A DNA stretch of 16,287 nt, taken from the NCBI GenBank assembly GCA_025935515.1, contig JAICVC010000032.1, forward strand, positions 1 to 16,287, read 5' to 3'. The first letter of the stretch is position 1. Every line of letters starts with the position of its first letter. The notes below the pieces were generated by a model. That model did no database searches, was not told the DNA's origin, and saw only the letters and a program-made list of their open reading frames with translations. The translations under genes and the position numbers were made by a program. Positions 1-6,475 of this stretch are shown piece after piece. Source of the DNA: Sphingomonas sp. Its GTDB lineage: Bacteria > Pseudomonadota > Alphaproteobacteria > Sphingomonadales > Sphingomonadaceae.

Positions 1-999
1 GAGGATCTGCTGCATCACGTCCGGGTGCTCGCGCAGGAACGCGCTCGCGTTGTGCCGTCCCTGGCCGAGGCGCTCGTCGCCGAAGCTGAAGTAGGAACCG
101 GACTTCGCGACGACCTTGCGGTCGATGCCGGAGTCGAGGACCGTCCCTTCCCAGGAGATGCCCTGGCCGTACATGATGTCGAACTCGGCCTGCTTGAACG
201 GTGGCGCGACCTTGTTCTTCACGACCTTCACGCGCACGCGCACGCCGACCGGATCGCTGCCCTGCTTCAAGGTGTCGATGCGCCGCACCTCGAGGCGCAC
301 CGACGACCAGAATTTCAGCGCCCGACCGCCCGGCGTCGTCTCCGGATTGCCGAACATCACGCCGATCTTCTCGCGGATCTGGTTGGTGAATATGAGGGAG
401 CAGCGCGACTTGGCGACTGCGCCAACCAGCTTTCGCAGCGCCTGCGACATGAGGCGGGCCATCAGGCCGACGTGGCTGTCGCCCATCTCGCCCTCGATCT
501 CGGCGCGGGGCACCAGCGCCGCGACCGAGTCCACCACCAGCACGTCGACCGCGTTGGAGCGCACCAACGTATCGACGATCTCGAGCGCCTGCTCGCCGGT
601 GTCCGGCTGCGACACGATCAATTCGTCGATGTCGACCCCGAGCTTCTTGGCATAGGCCGGGTCGAGCGCATGCTCGGCATCGACGAACGCGGCGGTGCCC
701 CCACCGCGCTGCGCCTCGGCGATCGCGTGCAGCGCAAGCGTCGTCTTGCCCGAGCTTTCCGGCCCGTAGATCTCGATCACCCGGCCGCGCGGAAGCCCGC
801 CGACGCCAAGCGCGATGTCGAGCCCGAGGCTGCCGGTGGAGATCGTCTCGACCTCCATCTTCTCGCGGCTCCCGAGCTTCATCGCCGAGCCCTTGCCGAA
901 CGCGCGGTCGATCTGCGCGAGCGCCGCTTCGAGGGCCTTTTGACGATCCATGCTGGGCGTTTCCACTGTGCTGCCGATGACTTTCAACTGAGCCGCCAT
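1..999 (-). CDS. recA: RecA recombinase, 3' end cut by the window edge
   Basis: RecA is the cytoplasmic ATP-dependent strand-exchange protein; it also triggers LexA self-cleavage in the SOS response. The minus strand encodes 333 residues running off the left edge; the usual alphaproteobacterial protein is about 345-360 aa, so only the short acidic tail is missing. Visible motifs are Walker A GPESSGKT (residues 79-86), Walker B in DVLVVDS (152-158), the L1 segment EIEGEMGDSHVG (167-178) and the L2 segment with FTNQIREKIGVMFGNPETTPGG (from 204). The ATG at 997-999 is preceded by a purine-rich AGGGA ribosome-binding site. A second ATG at residue 17 (MDRQKALEAAL) resembles the E. coli start but has no comparable site. 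A SOS box lies about 100 bp upstream. Identification is certain. Confidence 0.98.
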   Translation of the reverse strand, partial: MAAQLKVIGSTVETPSMDRQKALEAALAQIDRAFGKGSAMKLGSREKMEVETISTGSLGLDIALGVGGLPRGRVIEIYGPESSGKTTLALHAIAEAQRGGGTAAFVDAEHALDPAYAKKLGVDIDELIVSQPDTGEQALEIVDTLVRSNAVDVLVVDSVAALVPRAEIEGEMGDSHVGLMARLMSQALRKLVGAVAKSRCSLIFTNQIREKIGVMFGNPETTPGGRALKFWSSVRLEVRRIDTLKQGSDPVGVRVRVKVVKNKVAPPFKQAEFDIMYGQGISWEGTVLDSGIDRKVVAKSGSYFSFGDERLGQGRHNASAFLREHPDVMQQIL

Positions 1000-1097
1000 G
1001 TTCCCTGTCTCCCTCGTCAATGCAAGCGGTCAATCCGCTCCTCGCATCGGCGGCCGAGCCCCGCCTGTGGCTGCTGCGTATCTGATTTGTTCGGCGA

Positions 1098-1112
1098 GAA
1101 CAATAGGGGAAC
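1098..1112 (-). promoter_or_regulatory. LexA (SOS) box upstream of recA
   Basis: On the minus strand the sequence reads GTTC-CCCTATT-GTTC, an exact match to the GTTC-N7-GTTC direct-repeat operator known for alphaproteobacterial LexA. It lies 98-113 bp ahead of the recA ATG. The downstream GTTC half overlaps a possible -35 element (TTGTTC), followed at about 16-17 bp by a GATACG/TACGCA stretch that could be the -10; the exact promoter is less certain than the operator. Function is inferred from motif and position. Confidence 0.85.
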
Positions 1113-1119
1113 ATTGCAT

Positions 1120-1195
1120 CGTCATTGCGAGCGTAGCGAAGCAATCCACGGCGGCGGCTGGATTGCCACGTTGCCTTCGGCTCCTCGCAATGACG
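1120..1195. repeat. Palindromic REP-like repeat (ends CGTCATTGCGAG / CTCGCAATGACG)
   Basis: A 12-bp perfect inverted repeat (1120-1131 and 1184-1195) encloses a second, GCAATCCA/TGGATTGC (1141-1148 and 1159-1166), so the element folds into a long nested hairpin. Its translation gives the phrase FATLAMT, often seen in spurious ORFs from dispersed bacterial palindromes. It begins 7 bp beyond the recA SOS box. Confidence 0.8.
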
Positions 1196-1200
1196 GGGAG

Positions 1201-1286
1201 GTCATCATGCGATTCACTCGCATGACGGCCCCCTCTCCCCGCTCTGCTCCGCAGAGTTGCCCTCTCCCCCTGAAGGGGCGAGGGAA
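1201..1286. repeat. Cluster of short palindromes (three hairpins)
   Basis: Three back-to-back inverted repeats lie here: CATGCG/CGCATG (1206-1211/1219-1224), CTCTGC/GCAGAG (1242-1247/1251-1256) and a CCTCTCCCC...GGGGCGAGG stem around TGAA (about 1261-1284). With the flanking elements they fill the recA upstream region, and no credible gene lies between 1000 and 1359. They look like dispersed intergenic repeats; copy number cannot be judged from one window. Confidence 0.6.
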
Positions 1287-1302
1287 ATGTTTGCGGCGCA
1301 GC

Positions 1303-1377
1303 CGTCACGGGAGTGAATCCCGTGACGTCGATCGGGCTCGCTCCGCGACCCGTCGGCCGCTACTCGCCATCTCTACG
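1303..1377. repeat. Left arm of a ~75-bp inverted repeat flanking the HTH gene
   Basis: This segment opens with a perfect 10-bp stem (1303-1312/1318-1327, 5-nt loop) and continues with GACGTCGATC, CGCT.CGCG and GTCGGCCG blocks. The reverse complement of 2091-2164 carries the same blocks in the same order, with 23 of 25 identical bases across the hairpin. It overlaps the last six codons, stop included, of the gene at 1360-1977. The hairpin also sits where that gene's transcript would end. Confidence 0.65.
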
Positions 1378-1977
1378 CGCTGCTCCGGCGACGCTGCGCG
1401 CCGGCGTCGCTGCGCTCGGTGGCTCGTCAATTCCAACAAAGTTGACGAAGTTGACGCCATCAATCGAGGAGGGGCCGCCGCGCAACTCGGCTTCATCCTC
1501 CAGATCGTCGAGGTGGAAATCGAGCGCGCCGATCGCCTCGTCGGGATCGGGGCCCTTGTCCTCGCATCCCGGCAGAGGGGCCGGCGGTTCGAGCTTGAGC
1601 TGCATCGCGTAGCGGTGCGGGCGGCGGGTGCGCAGCAGGAACATCGTCAGCCGCTCGTCAAAGTGGCGATATTCGCCGACCTGCTCGCCCTGGTAAAAGA
1701 TCGGCCGGGGAGCGCCGTGAACCGCGCGCGACCACATTCCATCCTCGACCAGGCGAAGCGAGCAATCGAGCGCCGCGTCATAGGCCCGGCGGAAAGCGTG
1801 AGCGGACGGGCGGTTGTAGAGATTGTGGGCGGATTGCCGAGTCATTCCGACCGCGCGGGCCGCGTGGGTCACGCAGCCGCAGTTCGCGAGGGCTTTGAGG
1901 AACGCTTCTTGGCGTTCGACGGTCCAGCCGTCGGCGCGCGGCCTGCGGGCGGGGAGATTGTTGGGGGGTGCCGTCAT
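1360..1977 (-). CDS. Small helix-turn-helix protein of unknown function
   Basis: A 205-residue protein. Residues 18-56 fit a homeodomain-like HTH: the WTVERQEAFLKALANCG helix is followed by VTHAARAVGMTRQSAHNLYNR. The middle part (RPIFYQGEQVGEYRHFDERLTMFLLRTRRP, 91-120) resembles a conserved tract I associate with small sphingomonad HTH proteins. An acidic linker follows (DPDEAIGALDFHLDDLEDEAE). A short internal duplication, VNFVNF (176-181), comes next. The final residues lie inside a flanking repeat and are probably not conserved. The ATG at 1977 has an AAGGAC ribosome-binding site. The HTH and helical body also recall small terminase-like or DNA-packaging regulators. No partner gene is close by; the true role is unknown. 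Confidence 0.75.
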   Translation of the reverse strand: MTAPPNNLPARRPRADGWTVERQEAFLKALANCGCVTHAARAVGMTRQSAHNLYNRPSAHAFRRAYDAALDCSLRLVEDGMWSRAVHGAPRPIFYQGEQVGEYRHFDERLTMFLLRTRRPHRYAMQLKLEPPAPLPGCEDKGPDPDEAIGALDFHLDDLEDEAELRGGPSSIDGVNFVNFVGIDEPPSAATPARSVAGAARRDGE

Positions 1978-2037
1978 TGTCGTCCTTCTGCTGAGGGCGA
2001 CAGACCAGCTATCTCATCGAGGGTGGTGTAGGACAGC

Positions 2038-2164
2038 GTTTTCGCCGCCGAGGGTTAAGGGAGCGAATGCGCAGCATTCGTGAGCTTAGACGTAGAGCCG
2101 GCGAAAACTCGGCCGACCGGCGCGAAGCGACCGGATCGACGTCGCGGGATTTACTCCCGTGACG
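2038..2164. repeat. Right inverted-repeat arm plus nested palindrome
   Basis: GTTTTCGCCG (2038-2047) pairs with CGGCGAAAAC (2099-2108) around an inner CGAATGC/GCATTCG hairpin (2064-2070/2074-2080). The segment 2091-2164 is the inverted partner of 1303-1377 and ends in a 10-bp stem with one G-T pair (2140-2149/2155-2164). Together the arms bracket an interval of about 860 bp holding the HTH gene. The DUF4238 gene's stop codon lies in the loop of the last hairpin. Confidence 0.65.
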
Positions 2165-4577
2165 GGCTTGCTCCTTCGACAAAAAATGCCATCGGCACGC
2201 TCGCGAGATGGTGTTCCGAACTCGACATAAGCAGTAAACGATTGATCGTATTCTCTTGAATGCCTGCTATCGGGAATGCGCAGGAGATCCGACCTAGCCT
2301 TGCAGTGCTGTCGGTTTTAGCGAGAAAGTTCTGAGCCGGGCCATGGACCCTTGAGAAGCGTGCCGCTAGGCCGGCTTCCACGTTCGGACGAGGAGCGCGT
2401 GCCCTTAGGGTTGCAAGGTACTTAAAGGCTTCACGAACTAACGAGGGATACTCTCCAAGCCTTTTGGTCGATGCAAGGTCTAGGATGCCTTCAACATTCG
2501 ACGGAAAACGAAACGTCGAATTCTCAATGTTGCGGGCCAAAGCCGTCAGGCCGAACGCCGGACCGAGCTCCTGCCATCTGGCGGCACGCTGGATCTCGTT
2601 CCAACGAACTGGGCTATCGGTCACAATGCTAGCGCCGGTTGCTTGTGCAAGATACATCGCCATCTCAAAATTTGGTGCCAATTTCATGAGGTTCAGCTGA
2701 CCGCCGCCCTTATCGGCAACGAGGGTGTCTTCTTGAAGGACAGCTAGCGGGTCCTGTTCTCGCAGCTGTTCGATTCCGGTCAGCGCTTCTTCAAGTTCCG
2801 ACCCCACGAGCTCGGGAACTGCCCTTTGCAACTGAGTCCTCATCGCATCACGGGGGAGGCACATCAGGCTGCGCTTCATGTCTTCCTGCATGAGAGCCTG
2901 AGCGCGAGTCTCTTTATCCATGAGCGACTTAAGCCAGGGCGAGCGGTTCTCGGCCATGGACATCATCTGACGGCGCAAATGGTAATCGAAGTCACAAGGG
3001 TCTGGGATCAAATTGATCAGACCCGCCTCAACAAGGGGCATGACCGTCAAAAAGAAGAGGACTGTCTTTAAGAATTCATGCCGGTACGCTCGAGGCTGCT
3101 CAACCGGCTTATAGTCCTCTGCCAAAACACCGTTATGAACAAAGGGCGTTTGAACAACTAGCTCACCAAAATACAGGCTCGCACCAAGGGCAAACTCAGA
3201 AATCGCCTGCGGGTGGATGGAGCCGGTGTAGATCGCCCGAGCCTGCCCGTCCGGCTTCGGCAGGAGATGGAGAAGGTCGGTCTCAAGGGGCCAAAGTGCT
3301 TCGTAAAGAACATAGACTTGCTTGATTTGATCATCGGTGAGGTCTCTACGGACCGCGGTCCAGTCCTTACCTTTATCGAGACCAAGGATGTCTACGATCG
3401 CGTGCCCAAGGAATAGGTTGCGTTCACGAATACTGCGTTCGAGCCACGTTGGGCGCAGCTCTTCGCGCTTTGTCATGCAACATGCGCTAAACCGTTTGCC
3501 TGATCCGCACCCGCAAGGGTCCCCCGACCGGAGTTTCCGCGCTGGGGGTGCTTTCACCAAGAACTCGCGCTGTTTTTCGGTGCGACCAAACGCATCCTGG
3601 TAATGGACGTGTCCGCCCTCGAACCTGGCATAGATTTCGCCACCGAAGTGCCAAAGTTCATCATCGGGCGGGAGAAGCGTTTCGCGTAACTCGGACCAAG
3701 GTTCGGTGACCGCAGCCTCAGGATAGAGCCATTCCTCACGACCAGCCGCAAGATATCGCCGGCCCCGCGCCTTCAGGATGTGGTTGATGCGAGTTACTTC
3801 GCGGCTCGTGAGCCTACGCGTCCGAATGAATTTATCAGTTCGGACCATCGACGCCCGGTAATTGCGTGCGAAAGTTCTCTTTTCGAGCGGATTGGCCGAT
3901 GGATCTTTGGCATATTCCAAGTTTGTGAGGATGAGGCAGAAGTCGCGGTTGAGGGGAAAAATTGTCTGCGACGCCTTCAATGCAATAGCCGGGTCGTAAG
4001 GATACGCGCACGAAGGCGCGTCAGGCGCCAAAGCGTGGTTGTAGATCGTGACTGGATGATCGCTCACAATGAACTTTACGCCTGAGTCTTCCGCCGAAAC
4101 GATTTCGCGCACGCCCTCAGTCCAGATCGTGCAGTGCATCATGCGGATGCCCTGCATCTCCATCATCAAATTATTTTGCGTGAGAGAAGGATATTGAGCC
4201 TTCACCCAGTCCAGACCCTTTGGCGTGCGGATTTTTTGGATGTCGATATATTCAAACAGCGTCTGAAAATGACGATGCCACTCACTTACATCCCGTTCAG
4301 AGAAGGCCCTGATCGCCTTTGAACCCCTCGTGTCGATATCACCGAACAGCCGCCGTTCGATCTCTTCATTCACCCAGTTCCCAAAGAACGTTGAGTACAA
4401 ATCGGACTCGCAAAATGCGCGAGACGTTGGTGTGTCGAACTTTGATCTATGGGTAATAATTCGACCGTCACTGAGCGTCTCTTGGCGGGGATGCCGGTCG
4501 ACATAAGCAAGCGTCTTGCGGCCCGTTTCGAAGAAGCCTTCTTGGTACCATTGGGGCACGTAATGGTGATTAGACAC
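2151..4577 (-). CDS. DUF4238 / SEC-C fusion protein, 808 aa, unknown activity
   Basis: A large cytoplasmic-looking protein with no signal peptide or clear membrane segment. Residues 1-275 match the DUF4238 pattern: HHYVPQWYQEGF at 4-15, then FIVSDHPVTIYN (169-180) and IFPLNRDFCLILT (206-218). Next comes a SEC-C zinc knuckle, C355-x-C357-x8-C366-C367 in DPCGCGSGKRFSACC. Residues 375-808 form a long C-terminal region I cannot name, with the striking PDPCDFDYHLRRQMMSMAENR (526-546) and IVTDSPVRWNEIQRA (651-665). The GTG start is 2 nt after the stop of the 79-aa gene, so the two are probably co-translated. The gene is visibly less G+C-rich than its neighbours, suggesting transfer. The last five codons and the stop lie in repeat DNA, so the C-terminus may be altered. 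A defence or toxin role is inference only. Confidence 0.85.
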   Translation of the reverse strand: MSNHHYVPQWYQEGFFETGRKTLAYVDRHPRQETLSDGRIITHRSKFDTPTSRAFCESDLYSTFFGNWVNEEIERRLFGDIDTRGSKAIRAFSERDVSEWHRHFQTLFEYIDIQKIRTPKGLDWVKAQYPSLTQNNLMMEMQGIRMMHCTIWTEGVREIVSAEDSGVKFIVSDHPVTIYNHALAPDAPSCAYPYDPAIALKASQTIFPLNRDFCLILTNLEYAKDPSANPLEKRTFARNYRASMVRTDKFIRTRRLTSREVTRINHILKARGRRYLAAGREEWLYPEAAVTEPWSELRETLLPPDDELWHFGGEIYARFEGGHVHYQDAFGRTEKQREFLVKAPPARKLRSGDPCGCGSGKRFSACCMTKREELRPTWLERSIRERNLFLGHAIVDILGLDKGKDWTAVRRDLTDDQIKQVYVLYEALWPLETDLLHLLPKPDGQARAIYTGSIHPQAISEFALGASLYFGELVVQTPFVHNGVLAEDYKPVEQPRAYRHEFLKTVLFFLTVMPLVEAGLINLIPDPCDFDYHLRRQMMSMAENRSPWLKSLMDKETRAQALMQEDMKRSLMCLPRDAMRTQLQRAVPELVGSELEEALTGIEQLREQDPLAVLQEDTLVADKGGGQLNLMKLAPNFEMAMYLAQATGASIVTDSPVRWNEIQRAARWQELGPAFGLTALARNIENSTFRFPSNVEGILDLASTKRLGEYPSLVREAFKYLATLRARAPRPNVEAGLAARFSRVHGPAQNFLAKTDSTARLGRISCAFPIAGIQENTINRLLLMSSSEHHLASVPMAFFVEGASPSRE

Positions 4578-4579
4578 CG

Positions 4580-4819
4580 CTACAGCTGCTCGACGTTTAA
4601 GCCAGCCGCCTTCAGCCGTGGCGCGATTTTCCGCATTTTCGCGAATTCAGTCCCGAACGAGTGGCCAATCCCCACACCTTCGCAGAACTCGCGGCCGGTA
4701 ATCCCCTCAAGCTCGTCGGCATATTTGATCGCCTGAAGATGCAGCTCGGCAACGTATGCGTTACGTGGCGAACGCTCGATTGCGTTTCTGATCCTCGTGA
4801 AAGTTTCCCTCGTCGTCAT
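4580..4819 (-). CDS. Small HTH-like protein, first gene of the DUF4238 operon
   Basis: A 79-residue, mostly helical protein. The segment KYADELEGITGREFCEGVGIGHSFGTEFAKMRKIAPRLKAAGL resembles small HTH-like proteins in which a KYADE(L/I)xG motif precedes a recognition-like helix with a G-T-E core. The ATG at 4817-4819 is chosen because GGAAGGAGAG ends a few bases upstream. An in-frame ATG ten codons earlier would place that site inside the coding region. It ends 2 nt before the DUF4238/SEC-C start, so the pair is an operon, and it may act as regulator or antitoxin of the large partner. Family assignment comes from memory of the motif; DNA binding is unproven. Confidence 0.75.
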   Translation of the reverse strand: MTTRETFTRIRNAIERSPRNAYVAELHLQAIKYADELEGITGREFCEGVGIGHSFGTEFAKMRKIAPRLKAAGLNVEQL

Positions 4820-4861
4820 GGCGTTCTCTCCTTCCTCTCCATGCATCAATCTCTAGATTTT

Positions 4862-4891
4862 TGAATTATTATTTTTGCACAGAAGCGTCAA
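4862..4891 (-). promoter_or_regulatory. Candidate promoter of the HTH-like/DUF4238 operon
   Basis: On the minus strand TTGACG (4886-4891) is a good -35 hexamer, followed by an unusually A/T-rich stretch (AAAAATAATAATTC) at the right distance for a -10, though no hexamer there is close to TATAAT. It lies 43-72 bp ahead of the start codon, the only strongly A/T-rich spot in this intergenic region. Confidence 0.4.
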
Positions 4892-4917
4892 GAGGGCGAA
4901 GTGCGAGGTGACGTCAG

Positions 4918-4960
4918 CGCGGCCAACCGGGATCAACCCGGGGCGCACCCAATGGCCGCG
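4918..4960. repeat. Nested inverted repeat
   Basis: CGCGGCCA (4918-4925) pairs perfectly with TGGCCGCG (4953-4960) and encloses a second stem CCGGG/CCCGG (4927-4931/4937-4941). It lies between the candidate operon promoter and the terminator-like hairpin. No function is apparent. Confidence 0.5.
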
Positions 4961-4971
4961 TGATCCAAAGA

Positions 4972-4993
4972 AAAGGGCGCCTCGGAGCCCTTT
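4972..4993 (-). terminator. Terminator-like hairpin upstream of the HTH-like gene
   Basis: On the minus strand AAAGGGC (4987-4993) pairs with GCCCTTT (4972-4978) over an 8-nt loop and runs into TTTTCTTT, a typical intrinsic-terminator layout. It would stop minus-strand read-through from the clpP side before the operon promoter. Confidence 0.5.
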
Positions 4994-5014
4994 GCGTTGG
5001 TTCTCAGAACTAGG

Positions 5015-5032
5015 CCCCGGCCTCCGCCGGGG
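5015..5032. repeat. GC-rich palindrome (CCCCGGC/GCCGGGG)
   Basis: A perfect 7-bp stem with a 4-nt loop, followed by GAACCGG. It resembles the REP-like elements further right but has a different stem sequence. The interval 4820-5354 has no credible gene: it holds the candidate promoter, the terminator-like hairpin and these repeats. Confidence 0.5.
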
Positions 5033-5129
5033 AACCGGTGGATCGCGCGACTGAATCGCCTGACAGCGTCGGTCCTGTCGGTCGCGGCTGTTCAGGCGGA
5101 ATCGAGAAGATGGCGGCGCGGTGAAGCTG

Positions 5130-5150
5130 TTCCCCTGCGAAGGCAGGGGC
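5130..5150. repeat. REP-like palindrome, inverted copy
   Basis: CCCCTGC (5132-5138) pairs with GCAGGGG (5143-5149) around GAAG. The 18-bp core is the exact reverse complement of the copies at 5243-5260 and 5666-5683, so this copy points the other way. Confidence 0.75.
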
Positions 5151-5212
5151 CCAGGCGCGGACTGGAGCTCTAGCGCAAGTCCGCTAAGTCCGAGCTTCCG
5201 ATAAGCGAACAC

Positions 5213-5264
5213 TTGAAGGCTCCGGATCGGAGCCTGTCTGGGCCCCTGCCTTCGCAGGGGTGCA
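5213..5264. repeat. ~50-bp direct repeat, copy 1, with REP-like hairpin
   Basis: TTGAAGGCTCC is followed by a CCTGTCTGG block, the CCCCTGC-CTTC-GCAGGGG hairpin (5243-5260) and TGCA. The same blocks recur in the same order at 5638-5687, so this unit and its partner bracket the GIY-YIG gene. Confidence 0.8.
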
Positions 5265-5277
5265 ATAAGCGCCACAG

Positions 5278-5304
5278 TCTGGGCCCCTGCCTTCGTCGGG
5301 GCGC
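5278..5304. repeat. Degenerate REP-like copy
   Basis: TCTGGGCCCCTGCCTTCG matches the neighbouring repeat, but the right stem has diverged (TCGGGGCGCG), leaving an imperfect hairpin. It lies just upstream of the GIY-YIG start. Confidence 0.6.
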
Positions 5305-5354
5305 GATAGACGCCGTGGCCTAGACCGCTCCCTTCGCCGAGGTACAAACGCCGA

Positions 5355-5651
5355 ATGAAGGCGGGATACGTCTATATCATGGCAAGCGGACGCAATGGGA
5401 CGCTCTACATCGGCGTGACGAACGACCTCGTGAAGCGCGCCTCGGAGCATCGCAACGGCGTCGTTGCGGGGTTCACGCGCAAATACAAATGCAAGCTGCT
5501 CGTCTGGTACGCAGTTTATGATGATCTGCAGGAGGCTCGGTTGCGCGAACTCCAGATGAAGAAATGGAAGCGGCTGTGGAAGCTCAGTGAGATCGAGCAG
5601 ATGAATCCCGAGTGGCAGGACCTCTTTCCTACGCTCATTGAAGGCTCCTGA
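5355..5651 (+). CDS. Single-domain GIY-YIG nuclease (UvrC N-terminal/YhbQ-like)
   Basis: A 98-residue protein that is essentially one GIY-YIG domain, a metal-dependent DNA endonuclease fold. The signature YVYIM...TLYIGVT spans residues 5-22, the conserved Arg is R28 in LVKRASEHRNG, and the probable metal-binding Glu is E65 in ARLRELQMKKWKR. The usual NPEWQDL ending is present at 84-90. Length is typical of this stand-alone family, which is often multicopy in sphingomonads. The ATG is required to retain the GIY strand; a GAGG lies about 12 nt upstream. It is the only plus-strand gene in this region. The last four codons and the stop belong to the second copy of a direct repeat, and copy 1 lies 91 bp upstream. 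The substrate is unknown; the link with repeats is inference. Confidence 0.9.
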   Translation: MKAGYVYIMASGRNGTLYIGVTNDLVKRASEHRNGVVAGFTRKYKCKLLVWYAVYDDLQEARLRELQMKKWKRLWKLSEIEQMNPEWQDLFPTLIEGS

Positions 5652-5687
5652 CGGAACCTGTCTGGCCCCTGCCTTCGCAGGGGTGCA
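5638..5687. repeat. ~50-bp direct repeat, copy 2, with REP-like hairpin
   Basis: Second copy of the unit at 5213-5264, differing by a few bases in the linker. Its CCCCTGC/GCAGGGG hairpin (5666-5672/5677-5683) lies just past the stop of clpP and may serve as the 3' end for both convergent genes, though there is no clear U tract. Confidence 0.8.
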
Positions 5688-5689
5688 GA

Positions 5690-6346
5690 TTAGCCGGGTA
5701 CGACGTCTCCCGCACCAGTGCCTTCATCCGCGCCGCTCTCCGGACGCTTGTCGAACACCACGTCGATCAGGCCGAAAGCCTTGGCTTCGTCGCTCTCGAG
5801 GAACTTGTCGCGGTCCATGGCCTTCTCGATCTCCTCGATCGGCTGGCCGGTGTACTTGGCGTAGAGCTCGTTCAGGCGCTGGCGCATGCGGAGGATCTCG
5901 CGGGCCTGGATCTCGATGTCGGCGGCCATGCCCTGGGCGCCGCCCGAGGGCTGGTGGACCATGATCCGGCTGTTGGTCAGCGCGACCCGCATGCCGGGCT
6001 CGCCGGCGGCGAGCAGGAAGCTCCCCATCGAGGCGGCCTGGCCGATGCAGACCGTGCTGATCTTGGGGCGGATGTATTGCATCGTGTCGTGGATCGCGAG
6101 GCCGGCGGTGACCACGCCGCCCGGCGAGTTGATGTACATGAAGATGTCCTTCTTCGGGTTCTCGGACTCGAGGAAGAGCAACTGGGCGGTGATCAGCGAG
6201 GCCATGTGGTCCTCGATCGGCCCCGTGATGAAGACGATGCGTTCGCGCAACAGCCGCGAATAAATGTCGAAGCTGCGCTCGCCCCGGTTCGACTGTTCGA
6301 TGACGATTGGGACGAGCTGCGAAACGATGTCCTGGTGGTCGGGCAC
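5690..6346 (-). CDS. clpP: ATP-dependent Clp protease proteolytic subunit ClpP
   Basis: ClpP forms the barrel-shaped serine peptidase that degrades proteins unfolded by ClpX or ClpA in the cytoplasm. The protein is 218 aa. Catalytic triad residues have canonical spacing: S106 in GQAASMGS, H131 in MVHQPSGG and D180 in MDRDKFLE. The oligomerisation/substrate-cleft motif INSPGGVVTAG is at 72-82. I start at the GTG (6344-6346, VPDHQDIV), preceded by AGAGGA; the open frame extends about 98 codons further upstream, but that part is low-complexity arginine-rich translation of repeat DNA. A weak TTGAAC -35 candidate lies at 6397-6402. clpX is not adjacent downstream; an accessory segment begins there instead. 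tig lies 5 kb upstream. Confidence 0.97.
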   Translation of the reverse strand: MPDHQDIVSQLVPIVIEQSNRGERSFDIYSRLLRERIVFITGPIEDHMASLITAQLLFLESENPKKDIFMYINSPGGVVTAGLAIHDTMQYIRPKISTVCIGQAASMGSFLLAAGEPGMRVALTNSRIMVHQPSGGAQGMAADIEIQAREILRMRQRLNELYAKYTGQPIEEIEKAMDRDKFLESDEAKAFGLIDVVFDKRPESGADEGTGAGDVVPG

Positions 6347-6410
6347 GGGGGATCCTCTTTTGTGGTTCGAACCTACATCGGCGTGAAACTGGAAAGGTTC
6401 AAGGATTGAC

Positions 6411-6466
6411 GGAGGGGCCCCTCCACCGCCTTCGGCGGTCCCCCTCCCCGAGCGAGCTCGGGGAGG
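6411..6466. repeat. Triple palindrome intergenic element
   Basis: Three palindromes sit head to tail: a perfect 14-bp GGAGGGGCCCCTCC (6411-6424), ACCGCC-TTC-GGCGGT (6425-6439) and a 10-bp stem CCTCCCCGAG/CTCGGGGAGG with a CGAG loop (6443-6466). The region 6347-6527 has no gene; it holds this element, the adjacent terminator and the clpP leader. Confidence 0.75.
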
Positions 6467-6475
6467 ATTGAGAAA

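Noticed and set aside
1030..1308. Minus-strand 92-codon ORF upstream of recA
   Set aside because: Its translation (FATLAMT and similar) comes from dispersed palindromes, and it overlaps the SOS operator.
1360..1977. Transposase for the inverted-repeat unit
   Set aside because: The 205-aa product has an HTH but no DDE or HUH catalytic pattern that I can see, so calling it a transposase is unsupported.
25..2031. Long plus-strand open frame of 668 codons
   Set aside because: It is antisense to recA and the HTH gene and crosses repeat DNA. The translation is a low-complexity shadow of G+C-rich coding sequence, while recA on the other strand is certain.
5130..5304. Possible CRISPR array
   Set aside because: The repeats are palindromic, differ in orientation and spacing, and have no regular spacers or cas genes nearby.
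4853..5347. Minus-strand ORFs upstream of the HTH-like gene (also 5184-5450)
   Set aside because: They consist of translated palindromic repeats (phrases such as PAKAGAQT) and lack ribosome-binding sites.
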